A stretch of 64,000 nt of DNA from Loripinus fragilis (Eukaryota > Mollusca > Bivalvia > Lucinida > Lucinidae): the NCBI GenBank assembly GCA_964019695.1, contig OZ026515.1:132516849-132580848 (forward strand), written 5' to 3'. The notes under the pieces were generated by a model. That model searched no databases and was not told where the DNA came from. It worked only from the letters and a program-made list of their open reading frames with translations. Positions 1 to 12,566 of the stretch are shown piece by piece; positions within the stretch are counted from its first letter, which is position 1, and every line of letters starts with the position of its first letter. Both the position numbers and the translations under genes were made by a program.

Positions 1-322
1 CCAGGAGCATGTCAAATGTTTCTTTGTTTATACACAAATAGTTTGCATATTCACCAGGATCTTCACGGTCAAGCTCCTGTAGAAATGTATGATAAGCACT
101 ATGCTGCTGTCTCCACAGTAACCAATCTCGCGGCCACACATGTCTGTATCTGGTGCTTAATCTCCATCGTAAAATCACAATGCATAAAATGCACAAAAAC
201 AAATGCAACATAATCTTCCTCTGTCGCCATTCCTACTATTGGGTAATTTCCCGCAAAATGTTTGACAGCAGAGTAAACTTCTTGCTATGTGTATACACCT
301 CATCATTGTTACTTTTTCTTGG

Positions 323-363
323 TCATTTTTTCTTGTACAATAAACTTGTACAAGAAAAAATGA
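323..363. repeat. Perfect hairpin, 18-bp arms
   Basis: TCATTTTTTCTTGTACAA (323-340), loop TAAAC, then its exact reverse complement (346-363). GTGTATAC blocks at 290 and 366 extend the symmetry, suggesting a small hairpin MITE. Confidence 0.8.
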
Positions 364-1254
364 TAGTGTATACGGCCCTTAAGTCAGCCTTCAACGAGGT
401 AAAGTAAAACTGGGCATTTTACTTAAAACATTTATTCAATGCACTGTAGCAGACAAACATCTTCAATTTGTGAGCGGAATAAAAAAAATGGAGCACTAGG
501 CACAATCGTAACTGCATCGGCCTATTCCGCTGAATTCAGACCTCGGATGTACATTGAGGATCTACTTTGATAACTTGGCGCTGACGAAGCATAACGTGAC
601 GCTGACGTCACAGACACCATGCCAATACAATAGCAAGTGTAAATGCAGCAAAACAAGCGGTTCTAAATGAAGTTTATGTGGGGTTTTTTCGATAAATTAC
701 CGCTATAACGTTTCTCATGGTGGAAAAAATACATAATCTACATTTATTTAGCTGATTAGACTTTTCTGGTAATCAGAAAAATGGATTTTAATAGGACTGA
801 ATCCACGTGTTACAGAACTTCCGCCAGTTCCAGCTAACAAAAATTGAGCTTTCTCGTACACAGTACTACATGTACGCATAATGCGCCTAACGTACACTCG
901 AGGCTTGATTTGTTTCTCGAATTGTGCTGGACTTTCCCGATTGAGACTAGGCACCCCAAAAATGTTGCGGACAGGACGGATGAATAGATGAATTCATGTA
1001 TAGAGTGGACCTACTAATAGATCTACGTTTCGCCAAGGGGAAGAAAATGAAAAACATTAAATGGACAGAACTATAAAAAAAATCTGGTAGTACATCTTTA
1101 AAACCGGTCTATGCTGCGTATTCAACAAAATCTGGAGCGTTGCTCAGAAATAAGAGAAACAGACTTCAAATGTTATTACCAATGGATAACACTATTTGAT
1201 TAACGGTTTGCCAACCTGCGGCGATGTGTGCCGCCTGCTGCTGATCTTTGCGAA

Positions 1255-1356
1255 CAGTTTGGACCCATATCAGGCCAAACAGAGTCTCATGCCTGATCAT
1301 GATCCAAACTGTTTGACAGTTCTATCGGGCCTGATCTGGGTCCAAACTTTTCGGCA
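1255..1356. repeat. Inverted repeat, GTTTGGACCC hairpin
   Basis: CAGTTTGGACCCATATCAGG (1256-1275) is mirrored by CCTGATCTGGGTCCAAAC (1330-1347). It is related to the short hairpin family at 5517, 28590, 36168 and 36752. Confidence 0.55.
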
Positions 1357-2144
1357 CCCTAATTGTGTTTCTAATAGAAATTTGAAATAATAGTAATTTC
1401 AAAAGTCAGCAGGTGAGAAATGACCCGGCCTGCAATGTTCATGGACCAAAGTAAAAACTGGGCCACCGCCCCTTTTTGTACCAAAGTAATTTGCATGCCT
1501 TTAAAACATTGAACCTTGATCAATATTAGTTGAAATTCATTTTCCTTAGATCCACGAAGTGTTCAATTAGTGTTCCCTTATATGTAATAAAGGCCATCAA
1601 TTTAAAATGACATCTTTTTTATGTTTCCAAATGAATGCTAATCGTTCAGTGCATTATGTGCTATATCTTTGTTACAAACCTCCTCAAGATCACGACTCTG
1701 TCATCAAGGTTAGTACCAATACACAAAAAGCCAATTATATTTCGTAACATCGCTTAATTAATGGCAGCATTGTTTTGAAATATGCTATCACAATAGGCTA
1801 ATCAAAAGGACAAGGCAATACTAGTCTTAACCATGATCGTGTCACTCATTTAACTCTATAATCGCTGAATTAACCCAGCTCATCATTTTACGGGTGATTT
1901 GGCAAACTGAGAAACTCCATTGTAATTTGTTTATGATCAAAATGGCCATCAAAAACATGGAATGTTACATACTGGTGGAAAACGTTATTCTTCGGCAATG
2001 CTTATCATCTGAAATCGAAAGATGCATGTGTATGTAATCGGAGGCACAAGTTTGTCATGAGCCCTTTTCTTTGTTTCATCATGGTGTGTTAATTTGATTA
2101 GAGTGTATATCCATGATGATATATTGCATTAGTTAGATGGCCTC

Positions 2145-2358
2145 CATGTGAGCTGAACTTTTCTTGTACTTCAACAACAGCAGAATCTAGGGCGAAGATT
2201 TGGTACTTAAGCCCCCCGGTGGCTTAGGCTGCTGTCCGTTCTAAGGCGGTGGTTCTGTTGTTGTTGACTTTTTGTTTATTTTTGTTACTCTCATTGTGGG
2301 AGTCTGTAATTGTTCTATGTTTTGTTGTACTTAACTTTGTGTCCATTCTAGTATTGCA
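2145..2358 (+). repeat. Dispersed repeat D, left part (continues at 6784-6935)
   Basis: The family core is GAGAGCTGGTTGCTTTGCTT, CCTGGTGTCTCGTGATGG, CTGCGGTTTGTGATTGTGG and CCTGATCATACTCACTTAC. This left part holds the GCCTCCATG and TTAGGCTGCTGT blocks. Other copies lie at 8220-8515, 19435-19660 and 19700-19850, with fragments at 33900-33965 and 35950-36015. Confidence 0.65.
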
Positions 2359-2955
2359 ATCATCACCGTCTATCATCGAAACCGGAAATAGCGTACCACT
2401 GAATCGAAAGTAGAGAAAAACGGCATGGTGAGCGGTGAGTTTCTACCTTTATTTGAGCTTTATTATTTGCTTCCGAGCAACCTCTGACATCAAGATTAAT
2501 TGCCAAGGGATTAATTTCAATGTTGTGTATCTTTATTGTATTCTGTGTGTCAACATAGCTTTGTTTACACAAAGTTATCGCAGCTTGGTACTGGCTGGAA
2601 AGTGCTCCTGCCGTAAAAACAGCCTTTGAACTAACGAATACATGGTTTATCTTCGGGTAAGAAGTTAATTCCCTATTTCTATATGCAATTTGCACCATCC
2701 CAATTTTATCTCTGGGCTTGGTTTGATTATTTTCAATTGGAATCTATTGAAACAAAATAACTGTGGTATACGGCGAATAGTTGTTGATGGCAAAACTCGT
2801 GTACTGCGATTAGTTAAAATCGTGTACCGCGAATAGTGGCATCGTTTAATGAGATTGACGCTTATTTCATGACTGACACTAGAAAAATAAATGAAACATT
2901 GTTTTTTAGCATTGGAGTTCATTTCAATTTAATATGTAAACCATTAGGATTAAAC

Positions 2956-3150
2956 GGGGGGCGCAGTTGCTTAGTGGTAGAGTGCTTGACTCAAGATTGA
3001 GGGATCGCAGGTTTGAGCCCCACCTGAGGCACTGTGTAGTTTTCCTGAGCAAGACACTTATCATCTGTCTAGTGCTGGTTTAACCCAAGAAGACCCATCT
3101 CAGCATGACGGAAAATTTGTTGACTGAGGCCTAAAGACGAAGAAAAATAC
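2956..3150 (+). mobile_element. tRNA-derived SINE
   Basis: It has a tRNA-like head with A box TTAGTGGTAGAGTG (2971-2984) and B box GGTTTGAGCCC (3010-3020), both Pol III promoter elements, then GAGCAAGACACTTATC, which is shared with the copies at 23013 and 47744. It does not end in CCA and is not a functional tRNA. Confidence 0.75.
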
Positions 3151-3174
3151 CCCAGCACACAAGGCTAAATGGTT

Positions 3175-3620
3175 CACATGTGGGCTCTATCTGAGCGTAT
3201 TGCCCATGTGGATGCCACATGGGAATTTAAGCCCATGTAGAACCCACATAGGGCACATATAATTGTTTACACTCACATAAGCAGAACCACTGCCGCTTGA
3301 GCATTTGGGTGATCTCGAAAATAAAACCACAACCCTCTCCACCAGCCCAGTACTAGTTACTGTCAGAGAGACTGACTAGAAATTTGATATTTCACCTGTA
3401 GCCAGTTTAACTATGATACTTTACAAAAAGCGAACAACAAAGGTGCTGATCAGACAAAGCAGAAGTACAGGCTGGCCTGCGCTTTTGGTGTTCCCAACCC
3501 TCCGAAGACAGGTTTTCTGGCATTGAGGACCATATAACCGTTATGTGTTGCCCATAATGACCCAAATGGGTACCACATGCAACCCATATGGGTTTTCCCT
3601 CATGGGTCCATGCCCAGGGG
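3175..3620. repeat. CCCATGTGG-rich imperfect repeat, interrupted by the MITE
   Basis: Repeated CCCATGTGGATGCCACATGG-like palindromic blocks occur at 3205-3265 and again around 3555-3615 and 3975-4030, on both sides of the MITE. Confidence 0.45.
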
Positions 3621-3971
3621 GGGATACTCTCAATTTTTCTGCATACGTTACCGTTCACAAAAAAAAAAAAAAAAAAAAAAATCAGGAATTTCAAGCACCC
3701 CAAAAATATTTGAAATTTTATCAACCCATAAAAATATCCCCTATCCTGTACCTTGACCTTAAGAAAAGACCCTAAAATGCATAGAAATGACCCCTAAATA
3801 TGGTCAAATTTTGTGATGAACTCCAAAAAATATCCACAAAATCTTCATACCTAAAAAAATATTTATTTTTCTGAAAACCCAAAAGAATATTGAAATTTAA
3901 AATTTTGAACCCAAAAAAGTGACCCGAGCCTACGTATGTATGAAAATATCAGAGTACCCCCCCCCCCCCTG
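3616..3971. mobile_element. MITE with GGGGGGATACTCT ends
   Basis: The left end GGGGGGGATACTCT...GCATACGT and right end ACGTATGTATGA...AGAGTACCCCCCC are inverted. It is flanked by GGGTCCATGCCC on the left and GGGGGTCCATGCAC on the right, possibly a long target duplication. It contains an A23 run (3659-3681). Confidence 0.6.
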
Positions 3972-4249
3972 GGGGTCCATGCACCATTTTTGCAAATACC
4001 ATATCAGTCCCATTGAGACACATATTATATTACACAATATTGAAAACATGTGTGTCACATGCTATTAACAGTCATTTTTAACCAGCGTATTATCAAGGCA
4101 ATTCACGTGCTATTGATTCACTGCTTTTGGACTTAACGTATACTCAGTTTTGGGACGTCACAAGAAGTGAACTCAGGAAAAGTGGGGCTATATTAGATTT
4201 GGGTTGTCTGTCATTCCACCATTCTGTCTGTCATTCTGTCTGTCTGTCA

Positions 4250-5035
4250 TCATTTCGTTTCCACTCAATATCTTGAGACAACTTTATAGAATTTCCCCAA
4301 TTTTGTATGTGCATTGATATTGAATTATTTTTCGACATGATCTAGATTGGGATTTAACACATCATTTTTCGGACATTTTTACCAGAGTTATGACCCTTGA
4401 TTTATGCCAGAATTTTGTTTACGCTCAATATCTTTAGAACAAATTGACCGATTTTCACTAAATTTTATATATGCATTCATATTGATAAGATCTAGGTTGG
4501 GATTGTTACACATGATTTTTAGAACATTTGTACCAGTGTTATGGCCCTTGATTTATGCCAGATTTTTGTTTCCACTTAATATCTTGTGAAAAAACGTACA
4601 GATTTTCACTAAATTTTATATATTCATTTTTATTGACAAGATTTATGTTTATGACTTATTTGTAACAGAGTTATGGCTCTTGATTCATGGCAGAATTTCA
4701 CTTCCGCTCAGTATCTTTAGAACAAATGGACAGAATTTAACCAAACTTTATAAATGCATTTATATTGACAAGATCTGTGTCAATAGTATTTTTACCTGTT
4801 ATCTTGTACAAATTAGTAACAAAGTTATGGCCCTTGATTGGCAACAGAATTTGGTTTCTGCATAATATCTTGATGACAAATGGATAGAATTTCACCAAAT
4901 TTTGTAAATGTATATATATTTTTAAGATATATGTTGGGGGGGTTGCTATCTTCCATATTTTGTTTTTTTGTAACAGAGTTATAGCCCCTGATTGATTTCA
5001 GAATTTTGTTTCTGCTCAATATCTTTAGAACATGG
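4250..5035. repeat. Tandem array, ~145-bp unit, about 5 copies
   Basis: GAATTTTGTTTCCGCTCAATATCTT-type and GAGTTATGGCCCTTGATT-type blocks (quoted in part) recur near 4257, 4425, 4568, 4700, 4850 and 5005. The same blocks are common in bivalve repeats I know. Confidence 0.75.
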
Positions 5036-5516
5036 CCTTTTTACAGCATAAAACCCCCTATGCATTTTTCATGATTATGTGCGCCATTATTATACTACAG
5101 AAATTCAACTTTTCGAATCGTTTCCCCAAAGCTTCCAATCAACAATATGAATTTATGCAATAATAGCGGTCAAATATTTATTTACATTTGCTAGACTCCT
5201 CCGGTGCTGTTAAAACACCTATCAGGCTCGATTTACAACACCACCCTCGTCTCATCTCATTTATTTTATTCTATTGTTTTATTTCCTTTTTATTAATAAT
5301 AGACATACCCTGAAGCTTTTCTTCTTCTATCAAAGGGCACAACCCAACTATCTACTCGTTAAGCAGTGTCAAATAAGTAGGTCAAACATAGCAAAAACAA
5401 AGTAAATATATGTTACCCCGCCACCATTTTGGGGCCTAAACGTGTTATCCGCTATTTACATCTACTGCTTTATTCAAATGTACTTCAGACTATATTTTTT
5501 TTTTATGAAAACAAAC

Positions 5517-5583
5517 ACTTTGAACCCTGATTAGACTGCTCCTAAAGGACCAGTCTAATCTGGGTCCATATTGTTTGCAATAT
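5517..5583. repeat. Short hairpin of the GACCCAGATCAGACTGCTCCT family
   Basis: AACCCTGATTAGACTGCTCC is followed by its diverged inverse, GGACCAGTCTAATCTGGGT. Confidence 0.65.
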
Positions 5584-5908
5584 AGGCTACACATTAAAGA
5601 GCAGACAAAAATTGGCTGGTGGTAATTGTCAAAAATCTGAAATAAATTCAATACGAAAAAATAACCACAACAGTTTGCCTACCCTGTACCCTTCGAGACA
5701 GACGCATATCTTTAATCTAGATGATGGACATTTGAATGGACAGACAGACGGCAACTACACCAGCTCATGCTTTAGGTTATATCATGTTATTCATTGGATA
5801 TGTTACATGTTTGAAAGGAAGCCTATAGCATTTACTTCCATAATTTGACAGTTTGTCTTCTTTTGGCATATGGTCTGTTTTATCGTTAAACCGATCACAT
5901 TTTGCACC

Positions 5909-6231
5909 GGGCCGCGTAGCGCAGTCGGTAACGTGTCTGGCTACAGATGCGTGTCTGACTTCAGATCCAGGGGTCGCGAGTTCGATCCCGGCCCGGTACC
6001 ATACTTTCGTGGAGATTGATCATGAAATAATTTCTACGGTCATTCTCCTCCCTTCCGCTGATTTATTCAAGAAGGGTTGTTGTCAGTTACAAGCGAAAGT
6101 ATGTGCACAAATTACTGGTTAACCGCTTGCTCAAGCCTGCCCAGGAAAAAGTGTGGTTATGTGAACTGACCGTCCCGCAATGACCATAGCTGTTGACATG
6201 GGACGTAAAGCAACAAAAACAAACAAAACAA
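5909..6231 (+). mobile_element. tRNA-derived SINE of a second family
   Basis: The head GGGCCGCGTAGCGCAGTCGG and B box GAGTTCGATCCC (5978-5989) are tRNA-like with an inserted duplication between the boxes. The body ends TTGACATGGGACGTAAAGC followed by a CAACAAAAACAAACAAA tail. It resembles the molluscan V-SINE type by memory. Confidence 0.75.
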
Positions 6232-6783
6232 AGCACCAGTTCAATTATAAGAAAATACCCCAAAATAGCAGTTTTTACTTCATAGTGGGTAACAACTCAT
6301 AACTATTCGCAGTACACATTTTTCTTATGAATTTGCTATCTGCAGTACACATCCGTATCTAATCGCGGTACACAACGGAATTTAAATATCAGCCCATAAT
6401 TGGCTTAATTTATAGATTCTAGCTTAAACGCTTGCAAAAACTTCTGTTTTCTATAATTTCACTTGCTTTCCATTGGAAAAATCGACAAAATCCACATACT
6501 ATCATTGAATAAACTGAAAGTAAATGTCAAAATGGTGTGTGTTTTCGGTACCAGCTTTCGGATTGATGATCCATTCCAGCCTTCAAATTCGTTAATGAAC
6601 AAATACAACTACTTACGATTCAAGCTTGATATATACACTGTTTATGTATTGCAAATGTTTTTTTAAATTTTTAGCGATTTTATAATGAAATGAGCTGTTT
6701 TTGAAGAGCACTCATCCTCGTGTGTTGTTTACTCTCGATTCAGTGGTACGCTATTTCCGGTTTCGATGATAGACGGTGATCAT

Positions 6784-6935
6784 CTTGATGGGGAAGAGAG
6801 AGCTGGTTGCTTTGCTTAATTTGTCCTCCTGGTGTCTCGTGATGGTTGAGCGGCTCTTCCTCACGGTGCCAAGGGGTTGTCTGCGGTTTGTGATTGTGGT
6901 ATTTCCTGATCATACTCACTTACTTTTTTTGTCAA
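6784..6935 (+). repeat. Dispersed repeat D, right part
   Basis: It resumes directly after the 4.4-kb TIR element with GAGAGAGCTGGTTGCTTTGC and ends CATACTCACTTACTTT, matching 19480-19615. Confidence 0.7.
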
Positions 6936-6956
6936 AATAAATTCCCCTCATCATAG

Positions 6957-7298
6957 GTTAGAACTTTTTAACAAACTTGTTGCTCCGATTATGAATTATT
7001 CAACAGAAGTGTGGGTGTTTTGCAAAGCAGACAAAATAGAAACTTATAAGCGATTACTGGAAATAAAGCAATGTTCACAAAAATATTTCATTAATGGGAA
7101 ATTGGGACAGACTTCGTTTCATACAAAAATATATTTGATGCTTGTGAAATATTGGCTAAATATTGTTTTATCCAGAAAACAGGCTTATTATATCAAAGTT
7201 GTTTACTGGAGCTGAATGATATAGAATCGATGCCACAGAAAGAAAATAGGGCAAAACTAGTAAACATTTGTTTGAATGTCTTGGTTTTAATTGATTAT
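6957..7298 (+). pseudogene. LINE ORF2 C-terminal fragment, left half
   Basis: The peptide LFNKLVAPIMNYSTEVW, then EIKQCSQKYFINGKLGQTSF and LVKYWLNIV, aligns with LFDKLIRPILTYSAEVW, GIKQCTQNDFVYGELGRTSL and IKYWLKIC of the LINE at 61314-62777. It belongs to a related but distinct family. The reading is cut at 7298 by the element 7299-12566 and continues at 12567. Confidence 0.75.
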
Positions 7299-10200
7299 AG
7301 GCGCGTTGCTGAATTTCATATAAGGCTTACTTTTTGAGAAAACTTACCTCATCGTCATAAAGGATGAAACCGGTCTCAAATCAAAACTAAATGCCTCTAC
7401 TTTAATTTTGATTGGGTCGTACGTTCGAAATTTGGTAGCGTCGTATCTAAAAAGGGGAGATAACTCTATCCTTGCAAAAAAGGGAATTGTGAAGTACGAA
7501 TTTCGAATCGATTTTTTGCAGTGTTAAAACATTATTTTTTCGTAAATTATTTTATTTTCTAAAATCAATTTAACTTTTATTTATTTTTAAATCAAATTTG
7601 GCTCATTTTCTTCATTTGCAGATATAACTAATGAGGGATAACTCTTACTACCCTATAAAATAGAACATTTCCCTCGATATCGTTTCTAATAATACCGTTA
7701 TTTTTTGTAAAAATGCGTAAAATTTGATCAATTAGTAGAAAATAATAAATTTGCTATTCCAAAACATGATAAAAAGCATTCTGACATGCTTGACGGCTCT
7801 GAAAATCGCTTGCAAAGTTGCTACCCCCGTGTGAAAAATACTCTGTTTTCGTGCATTTCACCAATACACTTGATATACTATTAGGCGCAGTTTCTGAATG
7901 CTTTTGAGAAAATTAACCTCATCGTCCTAGAGGATGAAACTAGTCTTCAATTGAAGATAAATGTCTATACTTAATTTTTTGGGGGTCGCACACTCAGAAA
8001 TGGGAAGCGTCATATTGGAAAAAAGGGAGATAACTTTATACTCGCAGAGAACAGAATCACGAAATTCGAATTTTAAAAGTATCAAGTATGGCCTTTTTTT
8101 TGTACAGACAAATGGTCTTACACATTTCTTTAAGGTAATTGGTATGCTAAATCCGAAAACCAATGTTTGCAAGCTGAGAAATGGCGTCTTATTGAGCTTA
8201 TTTGCATGTTTTCAAGATGGTCGCCAAAATCATACAGAATCTTACAATGTTGTTGATTCATTGTTTAATGTACCTGGGAATATTTCTGGGGGTTCTGTGT
8301 TTGTCTTTGTTTTATTATGCATCACTTTGTGTTCTTTCTATTTTGTTAACACCTTGACGAGGAAGAGAATGATAGTTACTTTGCTTTAATTGTCTTCCTG
8401 GTGTCTTGTGACTGTAAGTGTTCTGTTCCGCTTCCTCATGATGCCGTGGGTTGATCTACAGTAGTGATTGTGTTTTTTCCCTGTTTATACTCACTTACTT
8501 GTTGCGTATCTAGTGCCCAGCTATTGTAATGAATGTTTCATTCATAGCACTATTTTGAACTAGGTTCAAGCTTTTAAAGTGATAAACGAGAAATGAGTTT
8601 TGAAAATCGACAAGTAGTTTTGATTTAACTGTCGTCATAATGTCCGTTCTTCCTAGCCATACCCACAAAATGTGTTACACTATCTATACATATATCAAAA
8701 GTGAAAGCATTTAAATTCCTTAGTACCCAATGGTCGAATTAGACCAGCCTTGCGTCCTCAGGACAACTTCTCATGGGCGTCAAATTGTTTTGTGGGACCG
8801 CCTTCATTGGTAAAAGTATTGCCCTGAAAATACCCCCATTTGAGCTATGTGAAATTGCGTGGTTTCCATGGCAACAAACAACGCGCTTCAAAATAGTTGG
8901 GTATGTCCCTACAAATAACTTCAGCAGAAACTCATCCTACAGTACTAACTCGATAAAAAAAACAAAAGTAAGACATAGCAGCTTCATTCAGCGGTAAAGT
9001 ATGCTAGTGATCAAATTTGCATATTCATGAAAATTAATGAATACATTAGGAAATTTTAGAAAAATAAAAGGGTGTACCCACAAAGATACTTACAACTCAG
9101 CTGCGAATTATTTTAGAAAACCACTCTTGGTACCAAATAATGCCAAAATCACTGCACTTTTACCAAATTGTCCATTTAACAAATTTTCTAACATTCTCAC
9201 TCATAAATACTAATCAAAATATGAGAAATTAGAGAAAATTTTGGAAAAAATTAAAGGGATGTACTTACAAAATTACGCATATGTCAGTTGCTAGTTATCC
9301 TATTCTCAAATTAAAGCCTAGAAATAATTTTTATCTTTCTGTGTTTTTCTTTCTTTTTAATGTTTTCTTATACATTCGTGAGTATGCAAATAAGATCATT
9401 TGTATATTCATCATTGGGTCAACGAGCTATATATTAACTTTCATTTGGTACCATGTTTGGTAGTCCAGGATATACGGCAACTGAAATATAGGTTATTTTG
9501 TAGGTCAAACCACTTTAGTTTTCTACTATTTTTGACTTATTCTTTTTTATGTGTTCTTTAATATTCGTGAATATGAAAATTAGAGATATATATAATCATA
9601 GGGTCGCATACCTGTATCTAAACTATTATTTGATACCAATTTTTGTAGTCTAGGATAGTAAGCAACTAGTGTAGAGGTAATTTGGTAGGGATACCACCTT
9701 AATTAACCTACTAATTTTGTCTTATTTCTTATGTTTACATTAATATTTATCGGTATTCAAATTAGATCATTTGTATATTTAATCATTTTCGTCAAATGAA
9801 AATCTCTGAACTTTTATTTAGTACCTAGTTTTGAAGGTAATCATAGTTAGCGGCTGACTTAGTGGTTATTTTGAACGTAAATCACCTTATTTTTCTACAA
9901 TTACCTCTTATTTCTTAAGTATTAATTAATATTTAGGAAATATATTCAAATTAGATAATTCGTAAATTTAATCATTTTGGTCAAAATGCAATGTCTCAAC
10001 TTGAATTTGGTGCCAAGTTTTGCAGTCTACGATAGTTGGCAGAAGACATATAGGTAATTTTGTAGCTATACCCCCCTTAATTTTTCTATCTATTTTCTCT
10101 TATTTCTTATGCTTTCATTCATATTCATGAATATTTAAATTTAAAATTCGTATATTTTATCATTTTGATCAAATAGCTATGTCTCAACTCTTATTTGGTA

Positions 10201-12566
10201 CCAAGTTTTGTAAGATAGGATAATTATCAGCTAGCATCATGTTAATTTTGTAGGTATACCACATTAATTTTTCTACCAATTTTGTCTTGTTTCTTATGTT
10301 TACATTAATATTCATGAATATACAAATTAGATAATTCGTATATTTAATCATTCTAGTCAAATAATTATGTCTTAACTTTAATTGGATACCAATTCTTATA
10401 GTCTAGGATGGTTAGCAGCTGGAGTACATGTAATTTTGTAGGTATACCCCCTTAATATTTCTACCAATTTAGTCTTATTTCTTATGTTTACATTAATATT
10501 CATGAATATTTAATTAGATAATTCGCATATTTAATCATTTTGGTTTAATGGCAAAGTCTCAACTTTTATTTGGTACCAAATTTTATAGTCTAGTCTAATA
10601 AACAGCAGAAATATAGGATATTTTGTAGGTATACCACCTTCATTTTTCGACCAATTTTCCCTTATTCTAATCTTTACATTAATATTCATGAATATTCAAA
10701 TTAGATAATTCGTATATTTAATCATTTTGGTCAAAATACTATGCCTCAGCTTTAATTTGGTACCAAGTTTTGTAGTCTACGATAGTTAGCAGTAGATATA
10801 TAGGTAATTTTGAAGGTATACCACCTTAATTTTTCCACCAATTTTCTCTTATCTCTTATGCTCTCATTAATATTCATGAATATTTAAATTAGATAATTCG
10901 TATAGTTCATCATTTTGATCAAATGGCTATATCTCATCTTTTATTTGGTACCAGGTTTTGTAAGATAGGATACTTAGCAGCTAGCGTCCTGGTAATTTTG
11001 AAAGTATACCACCTTTATTTTTCTACAAATTTTGTCTTATGTTTTATATTTACATTAATATTCTTGAATATTTAAATTAGATAATTCGCATATTTAATCA
11101 TTTTTTCAAATGGCAATGTCTCAACTTTTATTTGGTACCAAATTTTGTAGTCTAGGTTAGTACACAGCAGACGTATAGGACATTTTGTAGGTATACCCCC
11201 TTAATTTTTCTTCCAATTTTGTCTCATTTCTTACGTTTACATTAATATTCATGAATATTTAAATTAGATAATTCGTATATTTAATCATTTTAGTCAAATG
11301 GCTTTATCTCCACTTTTATTAAGTACCAAATCTTGTAGGATAAGATAGTTAGCAGCTGGTGTAGTGGTAATTTTGTAGGTATACCCCTTAATTTTTCGAC
11401 CTATTTTCTCTCATTTCGTATGTTTTCATTAATATTCATGAGTATGCAAATTAGATAATTCGTTTATCTATTAAGTTGGTCATTTAGCCAATGCTCAACT
11501 TTAATTTGGTATCACGATTCTTAGTCTGGAATGATAAACAGTGACTTATATGTAATTTTGTAGGTGACACCCCTTAATTTATTCTACAATTTTTCTCATT
11601 TCTTACGTTTTCATTAATATTCTTGAATATGCAAATTAGATAATGTTAAAATCTAATAAGAGCGTCATACTGCTGATTCTGAAATTCTATTTTATCTATA
11701 CAAGAAAGAAAGACTTGATATTTCAAACAGATATACTTTTGTGTAAGTAAAAGTAAAAAAAGGCAGAGAAGCAATATTTCAAGGAGGTACTTAACGACGC
11801 TCATCTATGCTGGTTTTACATTATTTCTAGTACCAGAGTTACTTCCCCATTTTATGAATGACGTTACTCGATTTTAACGTACAATCTTCACAAATTTATA
11901 GTACAGATATATTTATCTGTAACTGAGGCATTTATCATCATTTAGGACGCTAATGTAAGTTTTCTCCAAAAGTAAATCAGCGAATCTCCTATGCTCGTAT
12001 CAAGTGTATTGGAAAAATGCATTTAAATGCTGTTTTTTCCACACAGGAGTGGCAACTTTAGATGCAGATTTCTGAGCCGCCAGGCATATCAGGATACGGC
12101 AAATCATGTTTTTGAAAAGCGAAAAGACAATTGTTTTAGAAATTATGAAGTTTTGAGGGTTCTGATTAAATATAACGGTATAATAAGGAATGATATAGAG
12201 GAAAATATCAAATTTTATAGGGTAGTAAGAGTTATCCCCCCAAAATACTATGTTCAAATTTATAAAAATCAATAAAACTCATACAAATATAAATGACAGT
12301 AGACTTACTTTTAGAAAATAAAATAATTTGCGAAAAAGAACGTCTTTTTGTCAATACAAAATCAGTTTAAAAACTGTACTTTACGAACCGTTTTTTGCAA
12401 ACATTGAGTTATCTCCCCATTTTTTTAATATGATGCTACCCATTTTTTAGCGTACGACCCAATCAGAAATAAAGCAGAGTCATTCAACTTGAATTTAAGA
12501 CCTGTTTCATCCTTTATGACGATGAGGTAAGTTTTTTCGAAAATTTGAATTTCAGCAACGCGCCTA
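7299..12566. mobile_element. 5.27-kb element with long compound TIRs around a satellite core
   Basis: The ends are AGGCGCGTTGCTGAAT and its inverse, flanked by ATTAT (7294-7298 and 12567-12571), a candidate 5-bp target duplication. The inverted repeats extend about 750 bp (7299-8060 against 12566-11800). Each consists of two diverged end modules: a second TTAGGCGCAGTTTCTGAAT-type end lies at 7883 and its counterpart near 11990. Both arms carry CATCGTCATAAAGGATGAAAC, GGGAGATAACTC and ATAACTCTTACTACCCTATA. Between the arms are a fragment of another dispersed repeat (8220-8515), a fragment related to 21240-21340 (8745-8900) and the satellite 9060-11650. No transposase frame is recognised. Confidence 0.75.
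9060..11655. repeat. Satellite array, ~187-bp unit, about 13 copies
   Basis: Each unit carries TTAATATTCATGAATAT, AAATTAGATAATTCGTATAT, TTTATTTGGTACCAAGTTTT and TTTTGTAGGTATACCACCTT. The first motif recurs near 9375, 9562, 9745, 9928, 10110, 10305, 10495, 10682, 10870, 11055, 11248, 11432 and 11620, a spacing close to 187 bp. Divergence is greatest at the left edge. The array is the core of the long-TIR element. Confidence 0.9.

Larger units (their letters stand above)
1..2144. other. No gene recognised; scattered repeats
   Basis: Apart from the hairpin at 323-363 and an inverted GTTTGGACCCA/TGGGTCCAAAC pair at 1257-1352 I see no coding signal. The open frames here are short and unlike known proteins. 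Confidence 0.5.
2364..6778. mobile_element. 4.4-kb TIR element containing SINEs, a MITE and tandem repeats
   Basis: The terminal inverted repeats, CACCGTCTATCATCGAAACC and onward, are 48 bp with one mismatch (2364-2411, 6731-6778). They are flanked by ATCAT at 2359-2363 and 6779-6783, a candidate 5-bp target duplication. Subterminal blocks are also inverted: GTGTACCGCGAATAG-like motifs at about 2770-2845 and 6300-6375. The flanks join into one copy of another dispersed repeat (about 2145-2358 with 6784-6935), supporting insertion. No transposase is seen. The interior holds 2956-3150 (SINE), 3616-3971 (MITE), 4250-5035 (tandem array), 5517-5583 (hairpin) and 5909-6231 (SINE). Confidence 0.72.

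Noticed and set aside
748..954. Possible further receptor exon on minus strand
   Set aside because: A weak resemblance to the IKPR-type strand of ANF receptors could not be supported by convincing splice sites or aligned motifs.
5909..6000. Functional tRNA gene
   Set aside because: An insertion between the A and B boxes and the SINE body and tail mark it as a tRNA-derived SINE.
7961..8389. 142-codon plus-strand open frame
   Set aside because: It lies across the left compound TIR and dispersed repeat D, with no recognisable motif. Chance frame.
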